Of a DNA stretch of 64,000 bases, positions 35,891-47,082 are shown in pieces. Source of the stretch: Fictibacillus phosphorivorans. Lineage in GTDB: Bacteria > Bacillota > Bacilli > Bacillales > Fictibacillaceae. Location of the stretch: contig NZ_LRFC01000023.1 in the NCBI RefSeq assembly GCF_001619875.1, positions 620,001 to 684,000 of the forward strand, given 5' to 3'. The translations under genes and the position numbers were made by a program. Below the pieces are notes generated by a model, which saw only the letters and a program-made list of their open reading frames with translations, searched no databases and was not told the origin of the DNA. Within the stretch, counting starts at the first letter, position 1, and each line of letters starts with the position of its first letter.

Positions 35891-37164
35891 GTTTCCTTAT
35901 AAATATTGATTCCTGCTTCATCAAGCATCCATTCAATATGGACACCATAACCTGATGTTGGGTCATTTACAAAAACATGTGTTACGGCACCGATAATTCT
36001 GCCATTTTGGATAATCGGGCTACCGCTCATACCCTGAACGATTCCCCCTGTTATTTTTAACAGCTCGGGATCTGTTATCTTTATAACCATCCCTTTAGTA
36101 GCTGGAAACTTTTGCGGAACAGAGCTTACAACATCTACGTTAAATTCACGCACCTTAGATCCGTCAACCACAGTCAGTATTTTTGCCGGACCTTCTTTTA
36201 CTTGATCAGAAAGAGCGATTGGCAACGGCTTGTTCCAGTCGCCGTTGGATAACTTGTCATTTAATTTTCCAAATATACCAAAGGGGCTGTTTTTGGATAT
36301 ACTCCCCAAAATTCTTTGGTCATTTGAGAAACGCGCTAATTTTTCTCCAGGATGTCCGTTTGAACCTTTTTCAATTGAAGTTACCGTAGATCCTAAGATT
36401 TCACCGTTATTTACCTTTATCGGCTTTTTCGTATCCATATCAGAAATAACATGGCCTAATGCACCATATTTGAATGATGCAGGATCATAAAAAGTTAACG
36501 TTCCAACTCCTGCTGCTGAATCTCGAATATATAATCCGATTCGATAAGACTGATCGTTTTTGTCCTGCAGAGGATTAAGTGATTTATGAAGTGTTTTGCC
36601 GTCTCTTATTATCGTTACATCTAACGGCTTTTGAGACTCCCCAGATTCTTTGACGAATGGGCTGACATCACCCATTTTCTTAATATTTTTTCCGTTGATT
36701 TTGGTAATAATATCTCCTACCTGAATATCGGCAATTTCACCGGGAGATTGTTTTCCTGCATTCGTATTAACTAAATGATGCCCAACGATAAGGACTCCTA
36801 GTGTATTCAGTTTAACACCTATGGATTGTCCGCCTGGTACAACCTTTAAATCAGACAATACTTTTACATTCATCTTCTTTATAGGAAAACTTCCTGCTTC
36901 AAGAGTTGCCATGCTATCACCGTTTGTTTTGGCTTGTATCTCAACGACTTTTTGGCTTTCCATTGCAGTAGTATAAATATTCGTTTCTTCCTGTTGAATC
37001 GTTGTACCCGCAGGAAGAGCTTGTAATACATTTTGTCCTTCAAAAAAGGTAATCGATTTAGGCATTGTTACATATTCACGCACAGGAGACAAAAAACCGA
37101 TTCCCACTAAACTTCCAAGGAGAATAACGCCGATCGTTCGCCGCAGTAAATCCTTATACATCAT
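35875..37164 (-). CDS. spoIVB: SpoIVB serine peptidase (sigma-K checkpoint)
   Basis: 429 residues. N-terminal membrane anchor ([19 protein letters not shown]), a PDZ domain about 120-200 ([14 protein letters not shown]..., [15 protein letters not shown]) and the S55 peptidase domain with the catalytic serine in [13 protein letters not shown] (Ser380/382). Secreted from the forespore, it cleaves SpoIVFA to release sigma-K activation in the mother cell. Upstream (minus strand, about 37210-37245) TATAA and GGCTAAATT resemble sigma-F/G elements; only weak evidence. Followed by spo0A as in B. subtilis. Confidence 0.96.
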   Translation of the reverse strand: MMYKDLLRRTIGVILLGSLVGIGFLSPVREYVTMPKSITFFEGQNVLQALPAGTTIQQEETNIYTTAMESQKVVEIQAKTNGDSMATLEAGSFPIKKMNVKVLSDLKVVPGGQSIGVKLNTLGVLIVGHHLVNTNAGKQSPGEIADIQVGDIITKINGKNIKKMGDVSPFVKESGESQKPLDVTIIRDGKTLHKSLNPLQDKNDQSYRIGLYIRDSAAGVGTLTFYDPASFKYGALGHVISDMDTKKPIKVNNGEILGSTVTSIEKGSNGHPGEKLARFSNDQRILGSISKNSPFGIFGKLNDKLSNGDWNKPLPIALSDQVKEGPAKILTVVDGSKVREFNVDVVSSVPQKFPATKGMVIKITDPELLKITGGIVQGMSGSPIIQNGRIIGAVTHVFVNDPTSGYGVHIEWMLDEAGINIYKETKQAS

Positions 37165-37251
37165 ACACTCTCCTCGCTCCTAGCTCACACCCTCACCATG
37201 GCTGTACCTTTAATTTAGCCTATGGACCATGAGTTTATAACCGAGAAAAAA

Positions 37252-37284
37252 GAAAAAGCTATTCCTTAAATGGATAGCTTTTTC
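37252..37284 (-). terminator. terminator between recN and spoIVB
   Basis: AGCTAT-tccttaaatg-GATAGCT region with A5 and T5 flanks; the minus strand ends in a T-rich tract. Confidence 0.8.
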
Positions 37285-37296
37285 ATGAATAAAGTT

Positions 37297-38994
37297 CTAT
37301 GATGACTTTTTAATGGACTCTGCAAGCTCCAAAAGTTCTTTAGCATGCTGTTTGGTCAAATCCGTAATTTCTACGCCTGATATCATTCTGCCAATTTCAT
37401 TTACTTTTTCATCTGTTTTTAATGTAAGCACCTTTGTAACTGTTCTTCCTTGCAAGGTATCTTTTGAAATGTGCAGATGAGTATCTGACATTGCAGCAAC
37501 CTGGGGAAGGTGGCTGATACAAAGCACTTGTGAACCTACAGAAACACGGTAGATTTTTTCAGCTATTGCTTGGGCGACTCGTCCTGAGACACCTGTATCC
37601 ACTTCATCAAAAATAATGGCAGTGATTCCCTGGTTTTCAGAGAAAATCGTTTTTAGGGCTAATATGATCCTTGACAATTCCCCGCCTGAAGCAACTTTAG
37701 ATAATGGTTTAAGCGGTTCACCTGGATTCGGAGAAATATAAAATTCTACTGAATCCAAACCTGTTTTTAGAAATTGGCTTTCTTCTGTTCGTTTCATAAC
37801 GACTTCAAACTTTGTTTTTTCCATATACAGCTCTTTTAGCTGCTGCTGTATGGCATTTTTTAAGGTTTTTGCCGTTTCTGTTCGTTTTTTCGTAAGCTTT
37901 TTACCCGATATCTCTAATTTAGAAATAATCTTATCTTGTTTCTTTTTTAATGCCTCAATATGATTATCTTTATTTTGAATGAGTTCTAGTTCTTTTTTTA
38001 TCTTTTCTCCATAGCTTATAATTTCTTTCACTGAAGATCCATACTTGCGTTTAAGTCTGCTTATTTCATCCAGACGCGATTCAATGCTGTTAAGCCTTTC
38101 AGGATTATACTCCAATGAATCAAACATATCGCGTATTTTATAAGTGAGTTCTTCGAGAACATAGAAGCTGCTGCCAAATTGCTCCTCATCACTTTTTAAC
38201 GATTCATCTAGTGCTGCTACTTGAGAAAAATCGGCCAAGGCACTAGAAATCAACTCGAGTGCTTTTCCTTCACCGTATAGATTGTGATAAGCATCACGGA
38301 GTGCACCGTGAATCTTCTCAAAGTTTGACAGCATATTCTTTTCTTCTTCAAGTTTGATGTCTTCATCTGGAATTAAATTAGCACCAGATATCTCTTCAAA
38401 TTGATATTGCAATAAATCGATTCTTTGAGCAATCTCTTGTTCGTTTCTCGATAGTTCTGACAGTTGCTTGTTAATGTCTTTATACTCTTTAAATGAATTT
38501 TCGTAAACACTTAATTCTTTGCTAAAATCCTTGTCTCCAAAACTGTCGAGCAGAAAAAGATGTTTATCCGGCTGCATGAGATACTGAGTTTCATGCTGGC
38601 CGTGGATATCTACTAATGCCTGTCCGATCTCTTTAAGGACGGAAAGTGTAACTAGCTTCCCGTTAACCCTGCAAATGCTTTTGCCGTTTTCCGTTATATC
38701 TCTTTTAAGAACCACCATTTCATCATCTTCTGAAACTGAAATTCCGAATTCTTCGCATTTATCGTACACACGATGTCCTGGATGTATATGAAACAATCCT
38801 TCGATCTCAGCTTTTTGAGTACCATACCGAACGAACTCAGTAGAGCCTCTTCCTCCAATTAAAAGTCCGATTGCATCGATGATGATCGATTTGCCCGCGC
38901 CTGTTTCACCAGTTAAGACGGTCAGTCCTTTTTTAAAAGAAACACTTAAGGAATCAATAATAGCAAAATTACGTATACTTAATTCTGCTAGCAA
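37297..38994 (-). CDS. recN: DNA repair protein RecN
   Basis: 565 residues. SMC-like: Walker A LTGETGAGKSIIIDAIGLLIGGRG at the start, a long coiled-coil middle (about 150-370, KLEEEKNMLSNFEKIH...), ABC signature LSRIILALK preceded by VASGGE, and Walker B TAIIFDEVDTGVSGRVAQAIAEK. It gathers at double-strand breaks. Upstream ahrC ends 24 bp away, the conserved ahrC-recN pair. Confidence 0.97.
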   Translation of the reverse strand: MLAELSIRNFAIIDSLSVSFKKGLTVLTGETGAGKSIIIDAIGLLIGGRGSTEFVRYGTQKAEIEGLFHIHPGHRVYDKCEEFGISVSEDDEMVVLKRDITENGKSICRVNGKLVTLSVLKEIGQALVDIHGQHETQYLMQPDKHLFLLDSFGDKDFSKELSVYENSFKEYKDINKQLSELSRNEQEIAQRIDLLQYQFEEISGANLIPDEDIKLEEEKNMLSNFEKIHGALRDAYHNLYGEGKALELISSALADFSQVAALDESLKSDEEQFGSSFYVLEELTYKIRDMFDSLEYNPERLNSIESRLDEISRLKRKYGSSVKEIISYGEKIKKELELIQNKDNHIEALKKKQDKIISKLEISGKKLTKKRTETAKTLKNAIQQQLKELYMEKTKFEVVMKRTEESQFLKTGLDSVEFYISPNPGEPLKPLSKVASGGELSRIILALKTIFSENQGITAIIFDEVDTGVSGRVAQAIAEKIYRVSVGSQVLCISHLPQVAAMSDTHLHISKDTLQGRTVTKVLTLKTDEKVNEIGRMISGVEITDLTKQHAKELLELAESIKKSS

Positions 38995-39018
38995 CTACAT
39001 CACACCTTACTATAGAAA

Positions 39019-39468
39019 TTACAGCATATCTAAAAAGCGCTGCGAAACATCTGCACTGCTATCTTTAGAACGACAAATAATCAAGATCGTATCATCCCCG
39101 CATATCGTTCCCATTAAATCTTCCCAATCCAACTTATCAATCAATGCACCAATTGCATTTGCATTACCCGGCAAGGTCTTCATAATAATTAGATGATCTG
39201 CATAATCAATGCTTATAAAGCTGTCCGTAAGTGTTCTTTTTAACTTTTGAAGAGGATTGAACCTCTGATCAGCAGGAAGGCTGTATTTGTAACGTCCGTC
39301 GTTCATAGGCACTTTCACAAGATGCAATTCTTTGATATCACGTGAAACCGTTGCTTGTGTCACATTAAAGTTTGCATTTTTAAGAAGTTCAACTAAGTCA
39401 TCTTGTGTTTCAATATCATGATTGCTAATCATTTCACGTATTTTAATATGTCGTTGTCCTTTATTCAC
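39019..39468 (-). CDS. argR: arginine repressor/activator AhrC (ArgR)
   Basis: 149 residues from GTG 39468 (8 bp after GAGGTGG), identical in length to B. subtilis AhrC. N-terminal winged helix ([48 protein letters not shown]) and the C-terminal hexamerisation/arginine domain with [31 protein letters not shown], including the GTICGDDT arginine-binding turn. It represses arginine synthesis and activates catabolism. Confidence 0.96.
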   Translation of the reverse strand: MNKGQRHIKIREMISNHDIETQDDLVELLKNANFNVTQATVSRDIKELHLVKVPMNDGRYKYSLPADQRFNPLQKLKRTLTDSFISIDYADHLIIMKTLPGNANAIGALIDKLDWEDLMGTICGDDTILIICRSKDSSADVSQRFLDML

Positions 39469-39679
39469 TGGCAATTCCACCTCAATTTACACTGTCACAT
39501 TCTGACTTTATCTTATACTATTGTGGATAGGATGTAAATTTTTCATGAATGAGAAAAATAGACATTCATAAAAAGATTATTACTTTTGTGGCTATTGGTA
39601 TGTTTTACGGAATGAAATGCGTAGGTTTTACCTGAAAATAAGTGACGACTCTCAAGACCGATACTTTCAATACAACCAA

Positions 39680-39713
39680 AAAAGAGCGGAAAATCATTCC
39701 CGCTCTTTCTTTA
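39680..39713 (-). terminator. terminator of the dxs-tlyA transcript
   Basis: AAAGAGCGG-aaaatcatt-CCCGCTCTTT; the 3' arm on the plus strand overlaps the end of the TlyA-type gene. Confidence 0.8.
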
Positions 39714-40512
39714 ATGTTTGATGAGCTTCCTTAACAACCTCATTAATTTTTTTTGAAGTTATGCTCAAAGAATCCGTATTATTCACTTTTCCATGTAGCA
39801 AGAATTCAATGTTCCCATCTCCCCCTGTTATTGGTGAAAAACATAGGTCCACTGGATTTATGCCTGTTTTACGGGCAAAATCAACGATCTCTTCGATAAC
39901 CCTTGCATGAACATTTGAATCTCTGACGATTCCTTTCTTTCCTACTTCTTCTCGCCCAGCTTCAAACTGAGGCTTAATTAATGCGATTACTTCGCCTTCA
40001 GGCATTAATTCAACAAGAACAGGAAGTATGATCCGCAGCGATATAAACGATACGTCAATCGTCGCAAAATCCGGTACCCCATTCTCTAGTTGATCTGGAG
40101 TCACATATCGAAAATTTGTTCGTTCCATTACAGCTACTCTAGAATCATTTCTAAGCTTCCAAGCCAACTGATTGTAGCCTACATCAATTGCATAAATATA
40201 GGTTGCTCCGTTTTGAAGAGCACAATCAGTAAAACCACCTGTTGATGCACCAATATCCATCCCTATTTTATCTTTCACGTCAAAAGAAAAAACGTTTAGT
40301 GCCTTCTCAAGCTTAAGTCCGCCTCTTCCGACATATGGAATTACATCACCTTTAACTTGTAAGGGTGCATCTTGTTCAATTTTTTCTCCTGGCTTATCCA
40401 ACCGGTTCGTTCCTGAATACACAAGACCTGCCATAACAGATCTTTTAGCTTTTTCTCTTGTTTCACAAAGTCCCCGGGTAACAAGCAAAACATCTACACG
40501 TTCTTTTTTCAT
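39694..40512 (-). CDS. yqxC: TlyA-family rRNA methyltransferase / haemolysin-like (YqxC)
   Basis: 272 residues. An S4 RNA-binding domain (residues 1-60, [31 protein letters not shown]) followed by an FtsJ-type methyltransferase: [20 protein letters not shown] is the SAM motif, [14 protein letters not shown] and [31 protein letters not shown] complete the K-D-K-E-type core. Mycobacterial TlyA 2'-O-methylates rRNA; the Bacillus enzyme is uncharacterised to my knowledge. Overlaps dxs by 4 bp. Confidence 0.9.
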   Translation of the reverse strand: MKKERVDVLLVTRGLCETREKAKRSVMAGLVYSGTNRLDKPGEKIEQDAPLQVKGDVIPYVGRGGLKLEKALNVFSFDVKDKIGMDIGASTGGFTDCALQNGATYIYAIDVGYNQLAWKLRNDSRVAVMERTNFRYVTPDQLENGVPDFATIDVSFISLRIILPVLVELMPEGEVIALIKPQFEAGREEVGKKGIVRDSNVHARVIEEIVDFARKTGINPVDLCFSPITGGDGNIEFLLHGKVNNTDSLSITSKKINEVVKEAHQTLKKERE

Positions 40513-42407
40513 GTAAGAAGACCCTTTTCTGCCTTTCTTTTAACAAGCGCTTTAACGCGGTTAACTAAGTCAGGTGTAGTGATTCCAATTTCTTCTAAAA
40601 GCTTTGTAACACTTCCATGCTCAATAAAACAATCCGGTATCCCCATTCTGTCAACGATTACATTAGCATGGTGATCAGCGGCATGTTCTAAAACGGCACT
40701 TCCAAACCCGCCTTGAAGAACTGACTCTTCTAATGTAAGAATCGGCATGTTTTGTGCATAAAGTTCGTTCAGCATTTTAGAATCTAAAGGCTTAATGAAG
40801 CGCGCGTTGATTACACGTGCAGATATTCCTGACTTGGCAAGGATTTCCCAAGCCTCGATCGCCATAGGAATCGTTGTTCCGAAAGTAAGGATCGCAACAT
40901 CGTCTCCTTCTTTAAGAACTTCCCATGATCCAATTGGAATATTTTCAAACTCTTCATCCATCGGAACTCCTGATCCGTTTCCTCTAGGAAATCTGATCGC
41001 AATAGGTCCGTCATCATATTGAAGAGCTGAATGTACCATATGCTGTAGCTCGTTTTCATCTTTCCCCATCATCAATACCATGTTCGGAATATGACGCAAA
41101 AATGCAATATCAAACACACCTTGATGGGTCTCTCCATCTGCACCCACTAATCCAGATCTATCGATTGTAAAAACAACATTCAAGTTCTGTCTCGCAACGT
41201 CATGAACCACTTGGTCATATCCACGCTGAAGGAAAGTAGAATAAATGGAAAGCACCGGCTTCATGTTTTGTGTAGCAAGACCTGCTGCCATCGTTGTTGC
41301 ATGCTGTTCAGCAATTCCAACATCAAACAACCGATCAGGAAAAGCTTTTCCATAATCCACAAGCTTTGATCCGATCGTCATAGCAGGGGTAATCACGGCG
41401 ATTCTGTCATCTTTATGAGATAATTTTTCCAAAGTTTTGCTTACTACACCACTGTATGATGGGCCTTGCTGCTGTGGTTTAATTTGTTCGCCCGATTCAA
41501 TCTTATAAGGACCTACACCGTGCCAGCTGTCTTTTTTATCACTTTCTGCAGGTTCGTATCCTTTGCCTTTTTTAGTAAGGACATGAACGATTACAGGACC
41601 ATTTGTTTTCTTTGCATAACTTAAATTCTCGATTAGGTCTTCCACATCATGACCGTCAACAGGACCTAAGTACGTGTATCCTAGTTCTTCAAAGAACATG
41701 CCAGATACTAATAAATATTTCAAACTGTCTTTTACACGTTCTGCAGTGGCAGCTAACTTTCCGCCAAATGCAGGAATTTTACGAATGAGTGACTCTAACT
41801 CATCTTTTGCTTTGTTGTACTTTCTAGCAGTTCTCATACGCCCAAGAACATTATGAAGAGCCCCTACATTCGGTGCAATAGACATCTCGTTATCGTTAAG
41901 GATGACGATTAGATCTTTCTTTTCGTGACCGATATGATTAAGCGCTTCTAAAGCCATTCCGCCTGTTAACGCGCCATCACCGATAACAGCTATCACTTTA
42001 TCATCCGTTTTTTTCAAATCTCGTGCTATTGCCATTCCCATAGCAGCTGATAGTGACGTCGAGCTATGGCCAGTTTCCCATACATCATGCTCACTCTCTA
42101 TCCTTTTAGGAAATCCGCATAGTCCTTTGTGTTGACGAAGTGTATCAAATTTTGATGCTCTTCCTGTAAGGATTTTATGAACATATGCCTGGTGCCCTAC
42201 ATCCCAAATAAATTTGTCTTTCGGACTGTCAAAAACTTTATGCATAGCAAGTGTGAGTTCTACTACACCTAAATTAGGACCTAAATGGCCACCTCTAACT
42301 GAAAGTTTTTCAATCAGAAAAGAACGGATTTCACTAGCTAATTGATTTAATTGTGCCGTCTCATAAGTTTTTAAAAAATGAGGATCTTGAATATCTTCCA
42401 GGTTCAT
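40509..42407 (-). CDS. dxs: 1-deoxy-D-xylulose-5-phosphate synthase
   Basis: 632 residues. First step of the MEP isoprenoid pathway (pyruvate plus glyceraldehyde-3-P). Thiamine site: [18 protein letters not shown] and [27 protein letters not shown]; transketolase-type domain [17 protein letters not shown]. The start at ATG 42407 ([13 protein letters not shown]) matches B. subtilis Dxs (MDLLSIQDPSFLK) and follows AGAGAGG; an in-frame ATG at 42428 overlaps the oapA stop as TAATG and could be used by coupling. Confidence 0.96.
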   Translation of the reverse strand: MNLEDIQDPHFLKTYETAQLNQLASEIRSFLIEKLSVRGGHLGPNLGVVELTLAMHKVFDSPKDKFIWDVGHQAYVHKILTGRASKFDTLRQHKGLCGFPKRIESEHDVWETGHSSTSLSAAMGMAIARDLKKTDDKVIAVIGDGALTGGMALEALNHIGHEKKDLIVILNDNEMSIAPNVGALHNVLGRMRTARKYNKAKDELESLIRKIPAFGGKLAATAERVKDSLKYLLVSGMFFEELGYTYLGPVDGHDVEDLIENLSYAKKTNGPVIVHVLTKKGKGYEPAESDKKDSWHGVGPYKIESGEQIKPQQQGPSYSGVVSKTLEKLSHKDDRIAVITPAMTIGSKLVDYGKAFPDRLFDVGIAEQHATTMAAGLATQNMKPVLSIYSTFLQRGYDQVVHDVARQNLNVVFTIDRSGLVGADGETHQGVFDIAFLRHIPNMVLMMGKDENELQHMVHSALQYDDGPIAIRFPRGNGSGVPMDEEFENIPIGSWEVLKEGDDVAILTFGTTIPMAIEAWEILAKSGISARVINARFIKPLDSKMLNELYAQNMPILTLEESVLQGGFGSAVLEHAADHHANVIVDRMGIPDCFIEHGSVTKLLEEIGITTPDLVNRVKALVKRKAEKGLLT

Positions 42408-42427
42408 GGAATATGCCTCTCTTTCCA

Positions 42428-43024
42428 TTAACGCCTTTTCTTCTCTTTTTTTGCAGGCGATAGCAGTTTAATTCTTAATTTTTCCTCTAAAAAATATAAT
42501 AAACGCCCAACCTGAAAAATAATAAAGGTTGAGTGGTTGATCGCATATGATTTTCCGAGAGCTTTGCCTCCGACAGTAAGAGCAGCTACTACACTCGTGA
42601 AGATAATCGAGATCAGATACTCTAAGTTCGTCCCTGATTGATTCCCCATAGAGAGTGTCAGTTCTACTACTACTGCAGCAGAAGCTGTTCCGCTTACAAT
42701 ACCGGAGATGTCTCCTATTACATCATTACAAAAATTCGCTACACGATCCGCGTTTCTTGTAATAATTATAGCATGTCTTGCACCAGGAACCCTTTCTGAT
42801 GCCATCGCATGAAATGGAACTTCTTTCGCTGCTGTTGAAGCAACACCTACGATATCAAAGAATACGCCTGTTAAAACGATCAAAAAGACGATTCCCATAC
42901 CGATAGCCCAAGAAACTCCGTTTAATAAAAAGGAGGATACAACTGTAAAAATAGCCGCTAACACAAGAGTGATAACGGCAATGCTTGTACTCCATTTGAG
43001 TGTTTTAGAAAAGGAATGCTTCAT
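42428..43024 (-). CDS. oapA: OLE-associated membrane protein OapA
   Basis: 198 residues with about four membrane helices ([63 protein letters not shown], ...). Between helices 2 and 3 lies a conserved loop [19 protein letters not shown]. The domain resembles the DUF21 part of CNNM/CorC transporters without CBS domains, as reported for OapA, the protein that binds OLE RNA and carries it to the membrane. Decisive context: it sits between ispA/OLE and dxs, the known OLE locus. The C-terminus is basic ([13 protein letters not shown]). RBS GAGAGGAG before ATG 43024. Confidence 0.88.
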   Translation of the reverse strand: MKHSFSKTLKWSTSIAVITLVLAAIFTVVSSFLLNGVSWAIGMGIVFLIVLTGVFFDIVGVASTAAKEVPFHAMASERVPGARHAIIITRNADRVANFCNDVIGDISGIVSGTASAAVVVELTLSMGNQSGTNLEYLISIIFTSVVAALTVGGKALGKSYAINHSTFIIFQVGRLLYFLEEKLRIKLLSPAKKEKKRR

Positions 43025-43077
43025 GCATAACTCCTCTCATTTTGGTCACTTTATGTAATAGGGAGTGGTCACCTAAT

Positions 43078-43684
43078 TAAGTAAAAACTGCGGCTTAGGT
43101 CCAGTAGGTTTTCCCAGAAGAGTACGAAATGTCGCCATATTCGCGGTTTCCCTTTACTCTCTTCTTAACGCTGTCGCCAAACGTTAGACTAGATTACCAC
43201 TTAGTCCGCACTATAATCCCTAAAAGGTGTCAGATTAGAACAGTCTAGGAGTTTTCCTCAACAGCCTCGCGCACATTCCCTAGCCTCTTTTGCAGAGAAG
43301 ATTTCATATGGTATAAAGCTCATAATCAGCGGCCAACCGATACAGGCTTTTCACACCATAATCCCCTCAAGCTCCACTCAAGGCAGGCTACGCTGCTCGC
43401 CTTCACTTTTCCTGAAAATCAAGAAAAGCGGCAAAGCAGGTTCAAACCCCATTTCGCAGTAAGGTCTTTTGAACACAAACCGCAAATATGGGGGCCTCCG
43501 CGGAAGAAGGGTCATCGCCCACATGCCATTGTGGATCGCCCTTCAACCTTAACTCCCAGCGTTGACCCAAGGCTGGGCGCCTCAAGCCAATACAAGGAAC
43601 TTCATCGATGTGCCCTTTGGCGGATTTTTAGGCCCGCCTTCAGGAACGGGGGGCTGACTAGAATACTGCACCACTCCAAAGCAA
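43078..43684 (-). ncRNA. ole: OLE-like large non-coding RNA (ornate, large, extremophilic)
   Basis: A region of about 605 nt without a plausible gene between ispA and oapA. GC content is higher than the flanking intergenic DNA and many complementary blocks occur, e.g. GGCGGGCC/GGATTTTTAGGCCCGCC, AAGGGCGATCCacaatg and gtGGGCGAT, and GCGGTTT repeats. OLE RNA is about 610 nt and lies in Bacillus halodurans in the ispA-OLE-oapA-dxs order seen here. The downstream oapA-like gene strengthens this. The 5' end follows a candidate promoter; the 3' end is set near the GCCGCAGTTTTT block. Ends are approximate; no covariance search was possible. Confidence 0.87.
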
Positions 43685-43689
43685 ATAAT

Positions 43690-43718
43690 ATCATATCACA
43701 CTTCCAATTGCTCAACAA
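43690..43718 (-). promoter_or_regulatory. candidate promoter for the OLE RNA
   Basis: On the minus strand TTGTTG, 17-bp spacer, TATGAT. Transcription would start near 43683, matching the RNA boundary. Read-through from ispA is also likely. Confidence 0.5.
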
Positions 43719-43722
43719 TCTA

Positions 43723-44604
43723 TTAGTGGTTTCTTTTTATAATGTAGTTAGCAATGGACGCTAATATGCCTGTATTTCCGTTGGTTTTGTCTAAATGTTC
43801 CAAAGAAATATGTATATGTTTTTCCATTTCTTTCTTGGCTCCATCAAGACCTAGAATTTTAGGATATGTTGTTTTTAAATTGGCTTCATCACTTCCGACG
43901 GGTTTACCTAAATCATCTTGATTCCCCGTTACATCGAGTATGTCATCCTGAATCTGAAATGCGATTCCGATATGACGCGCATAACTTTGCAAGTGTATAA
44001 GATCAACATCTGAAGTTTCCGACGCAATCCCGCCGAATAAAACTGAGCACTCTAGCATTTTACCCGTCTTTTTCTCATGGATGCTTTCCAGCTCTTGTAA
44101 AGTAAGATCTTTATTTTCTCCCTCGAGATCCTCAACTTGACCGCCAACCATTCCAGTTGCTCCTGCAGCCTTTGAAAGAACCGAAATCATCTTCACCTTT
44201 TGTTCTGGAGTCAGTACCGTGTTATTTGTAATCAAGTTGAAGCTTTCCGTTAAAAGAGCATCTCCCGCAAGAATCGCTTGAGCTTCTCCAAACACTTTAT
44301 GGCTAGTGAGCTTCCCTCTTCTGTAATCATCATTATCCATCGAGGGGAGATCATCGTGTATCAATGAATATGTGTGCACAAATTCTATGGCACATACAGC
44401 ATCTAAAAATTGAAGAGGATCTTTTTCAAAAGATTCCATGACTGCCAGCGCCAGAATAGGTCTGATCCTTTTGCCTCCAGCTGAGATAGAATATAACATG
44501 GATTTCTTGAGGGTTGCAGGAGCATGAAGCTGATTTAAATAGTCGGCCATCTGGTTCTCAACCAATTTCTTTTTATCACGAAGATATTGTTCGAACGCTA
44601 TCAA
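43723..44604 (-). CDS. ispA: farnesyl diphosphate synthase
   Basis: 293 residues. Trans-prenyltransferase with [13 protein letters not shown], the first aspartate-rich motif [19 protein letters not shown], and the second, [12 protein letters not shown]. It joins IPP with DMAPP/GPP to make farnesyl diphosphate. The DDLPSMDND form is typical of bacterial FPP synthases. Its start overlaps the xseB stop by 4 bp. Confidence 0.96.
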   Translation of the reverse strand: MIAFEQYLRDKKKLVENQMADYLNQLHAPATLKKSMLYSISAGGKRIRPILALAVMESFEKDPLQFLDAVCAIEFVHTYSLIHDDLPSMDNDDYRRGKLTSHKVFGEAQAILAGDALLTESFNLITNNTVLTPEQKVKMISVLSKAAGATGMVGGQVEDLEGENKDLTLQELESIHEKKTGKMLECSVLFGGIASETSDVDLIHLQSYARHIGIAFQIQDDILDVTGNQDDLGKPVGSDEANLKTTYPKILGLDGAKKEMEKHIHISLEHLDKTNGNTGILASIANYIIKRNH

Positions 44605-44840
44605 TGACCTTCCTCCTGAATCACAAAAGGTTCTTCTCTTCCATCTTCATGCATGATCGTATCCATTTTCTTCTCAACATTTTTCAGCTTTGTATGACAT
44701 AACTTTGAAAGCTTCATGCCTTGCTGATACAAATTAATGCTTTCTTCTAACGGTACATCACCCTGTTCAAGCTTTTCAACGATTTCTTCAAGCTGTACCA
44801 TCGCTTCTTCAAATGTAAGTTTGCCCGCTTTTTCACTCAT
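44601..44840 (-). CDS. xseB: exodeoxyribonuclease VII small subunit
   Basis: 79 residues, the usual size. Helical hairpin with the family core [41 protein letters not shown]. It coats the XseA helices and controls single-strand DNA degradation. Overlaps xseA by 8 bp and ispA by 4 bp. Confidence 0.96.
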   Translation of the reverse strand: MSEKAGKLTFEEAMVQLEEIVEKLEQGDVPLEESINLYQQGMKLSKLCHTKLKNVEKKMDTIMHEDGREEPFVIQEEGH

Positions 44841-46194
44841 TCGTTAAAGACGCCTCCGTTCCCGTGATGTGACAATCGATTTGCCCATCTTTTAACTTTA
44901 TCGTTAACGCATCCCCTGCTTTTACTTGTTTAACAGACTTAACGAGCTCTTTCTTTCCTTGTTTATACGTCAAGCTATATCCCCTCTCCATAATAGCAAG
45001 TGGATTTAGAGATGATAGCCTTGATATCTTAGTAGTGAATTCTTTTTGGTGCTGCCTAATATGGCGGTTCGTCTCTTTTATCAATAACTTATGTAAAGAA
45101 ACAACTCGTTCGTTCGCTTTTTGAAGCTGTCCTGCAGGTGAAAACAATGATAGTTGACGCTTCATTTGTATCAGCTGGTTTTGGTGCTGATCAACGAAAC
45201 TTTCAACTGTTCTTTTTAATTTATCCAAGTTTCTATCAAGTTCCTGCTCATTTTGTTTTACAAGCTGAGTTGGGTATTTGAATGCATACGATTTTTGCAG
45301 GCGGGACAAATGCTGTTGATGCCCTGCCAAATATTCGTTCATCACTCTTTTAAGCCTCACGTTTCTTTGAAAAAGCCTGTCACTAAGTTCATCTAAGTGA
45401 GGTACGGCCATCTCAGCTGCCGCTGTTGGAGTAGGCGCTCTTAGATCTGCAACGAAATCAGATATTGTAAAATCCGTTTCATGTCCAACTGCAGAAATGA
45501 CAGGCAACTTAGAAGAAAAAATGGCTCGAGCAACGATCTCTTCGTTAAAAGCCCATAATTCTTCGATTGATCCGCCGCCGCGTCCGACAATGAGGAGATC
45601 CGCTTTCTTTTCCTCATTAGCTTGTTCGATCGCACGCGAAATAGCTGAAGCGGCACCTGGACCCTGAACAAGAACAGGATATAAGGTAATAGCAGCTAAA
45701 GGAAAACGGCGTTTGATCGTTGTAGCAATATCCCTAACAGCAGCACCTGTCGGAGAAGTGATTACACCAACTCCTGATGGAAACTTAGGAAGCGGCTTTT
45801 TTTGTGATGAATCAAACAGTCCTTCTTGTTCGAGCTTGAATTTTAAATTCTCATAAGCTTGAAACAAGTTGCCAACTCCGTCTTGCTGCATCGTTTTCAC
45901 ATAAAGCTGATATTGCCCCTGTGGTTCATACACCGAGAAAGATCCTTGAATCAAAACACTCATGCCTTCCTCAGGTCTAAAGTTCAAATATCTGTTATTG
46001 CCAGCAAACATAACCGCTGAAACTCTGCTGTTTGCATCTTTTAACGTAAAATACAAATGCCCTCTGCTATGCAGTTTAACATTTGATAATTCACCTTTTA
46101 CCCAAACGTCTTGCAGATTACCGTCATTTTCAAATAATCGCTTTATATACCGGGTTACAGCCGATATTGGGACATACCGATTGTTGTTTTGCAT
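44833..46194 (-). CDS. xseA: exodeoxyribonuclease VII large subunit
   Basis: 453 residues from ATG 46194, which overlaps the folD stop (TAATG) and follows AAAGGAAG. N-terminal OB fold ([35 protein letters not shown]), catalytic core with [32 protein letters not shown] and [31 protein letters not shown], then long coiled coils that bind XseB. It degrades single-stranded DNA to oligonucleotides. Confidence 0.96.
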   Translation of the reverse strand: MQNNNRYVPISAVTRYIKRLFENDGNLQDVWVKGELSNVKLHSRGHLYFTLKDANSRVSAVMFAGNNRYLNFRPEEGMSVLIQGSFSVYEPQGQYQLYVKTMQQDGVGNLFQAYENLKFKLEQEGLFDSSQKKPLPKFPSGVGVITSPTGAAVRDIATTIKRRFPLAAITLYPVLVQGPGAASAISRAIEQANEEKKADLLIVGRGGGSIEELWAFNEEIVARAIFSSKLPVISAVGHETDFTISDFVADLRAPTPTAAAEMAVPHLDELSDRLFQRNVRLKRVMNEYLAGHQQHLSRLQKSYAFKYPTQLVKQNEQELDRNLDKLKRTVESFVDQHQNQLIQMKRQLSLFSPAGQLQKANERVVSLHKLLIKETNRHIRQHQKEFTTKISRLSSLNPLAIMERGYSLTYKQGKKELVKSVKQVKAGDALTIKLKDGQIDCHITGTEASLTNE

Positions 46195-47057
46195 TAAAGA
46201 ACTTCCTTTAACTTCTTTCTCCATTTTGAAGCAAGGACCGTATTATTCATCAGCATCGTGATCGTCATAGGACCGACGCCTCCTGGAACTGGTGTGATAT
46301 GTTTTGCTTTTGGTTTAACGGCTTCATAGTCAACATCTCCACACAATTTCCCATTTTCCTTGCGATTCACGCCTACATCAATAACAACCGCACCTGCTTT
46401 TACCATATCTTCTGTAATTAGGTTTGGTTTTCCTACTGCAGCGATTAAAATATCTGCTTGCAATGTTTGTTCACGAAGGTTTTTTGTTCTTGAGTGACAA
46501 AACGTTACAGTCGCATTTTCTTGTAAAAACAGTTGTCCTGCAGGTTTTCCAACAAGGTTGCTTCTTCCTACAACGACTACATGCTTGCCAGAAATTTCTT
46601 CTCCTGTTTGTTTTACCATCTCTAAAATACCTAGTGGTGTACATGGAATAAACGCGTGATCGTCACCGGCATGCATTCGGCCGATATTAATCGGATGAAA
46701 ACCGTCTACATCTTTTTCAGGCAAGATGGTTTCAATTACTTTTGATTCATTAATATGTGAAGGCAGGGGGAGCTGTACAAGGATCCCGTCAATTTGCTCA
46801 TCATTGTTAAACGTTTGAATGTATTCCAATAATTCTTCTTCAGAAATAGATTCAGGAAGTTCAGATAATACAGAGTGCATTCCGAGCTCTTTACACGTTC
46901 TTTCTTTTGCAAGTACATATGAACGAGACGCTGGGTGATCGCCTACTAGAATAACAGCTAAACCTGGAGTAGTTCCTTCTTGTTTTAGGTCTTGGATCTC
47001 TTTTGCAAGTTGTTCTCTAATCTCTCTCGCAATTTGTTTTCCGTCTAACACAGCCAT
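46194..47057 (-). CDS. folD: bifunctional methylene-THF dehydrogenase / methenyl-THF cyclohydrolase
   Basis: 287 residues. Signature blocks: ASRSYVLAKERTCKELG (with catalytic Lys), GILVQLPLPSHI, PEKDVDGFHPINIGR, PCTPLGILEMV, the NADP turn VVVGRSNLVGKPAGQLFLQENATVTFCHSRT, and the C-terminal VPGGVGPMTITMLMNNT. It interconverts one-carbon folates. 25 bp after nusB. Confidence 0.97.
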   Translation of the reverse strand: MAVLDGKQIAREIREQLAKEIQDLKQEGTTPGLAVILVGDHPASRSYVLAKERTCKELGMHSVLSELPESISEEELLEYIQTFNNDEQIDGILVQLPLPSHINESKVIETILPEKDVDGFHPINIGRMHAGDDHAFIPCTPLGILEMVKQTGEEISGKHVVVVGRSNLVGKPAGQLFLQENATVTFCHSRTKNLREQTLQADILIAAVGKPNLITEDMVKAGAVVIDVGVNRKENGKLCGDVDYEAVKPKAKHITPVPGGVGPMTITMLMNNTVLASKWRKKLKEVL

Positions 47058-47082
47058 TCTAAATCCCCCTCAAAAGTAGTTA

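Noticed and set aside
43078-43684. rRNA, tRNA or RNase P / tmRNA at this place
   Set aside because: No CCA-ended cloverleaf, no rRNA signature and no RNase P core; gene context points to OLE.
43531-43764. 77-residue plus-strand open frame
   Set aside because: Antisense to the OLE-like RNA and to ispA; no RBS.
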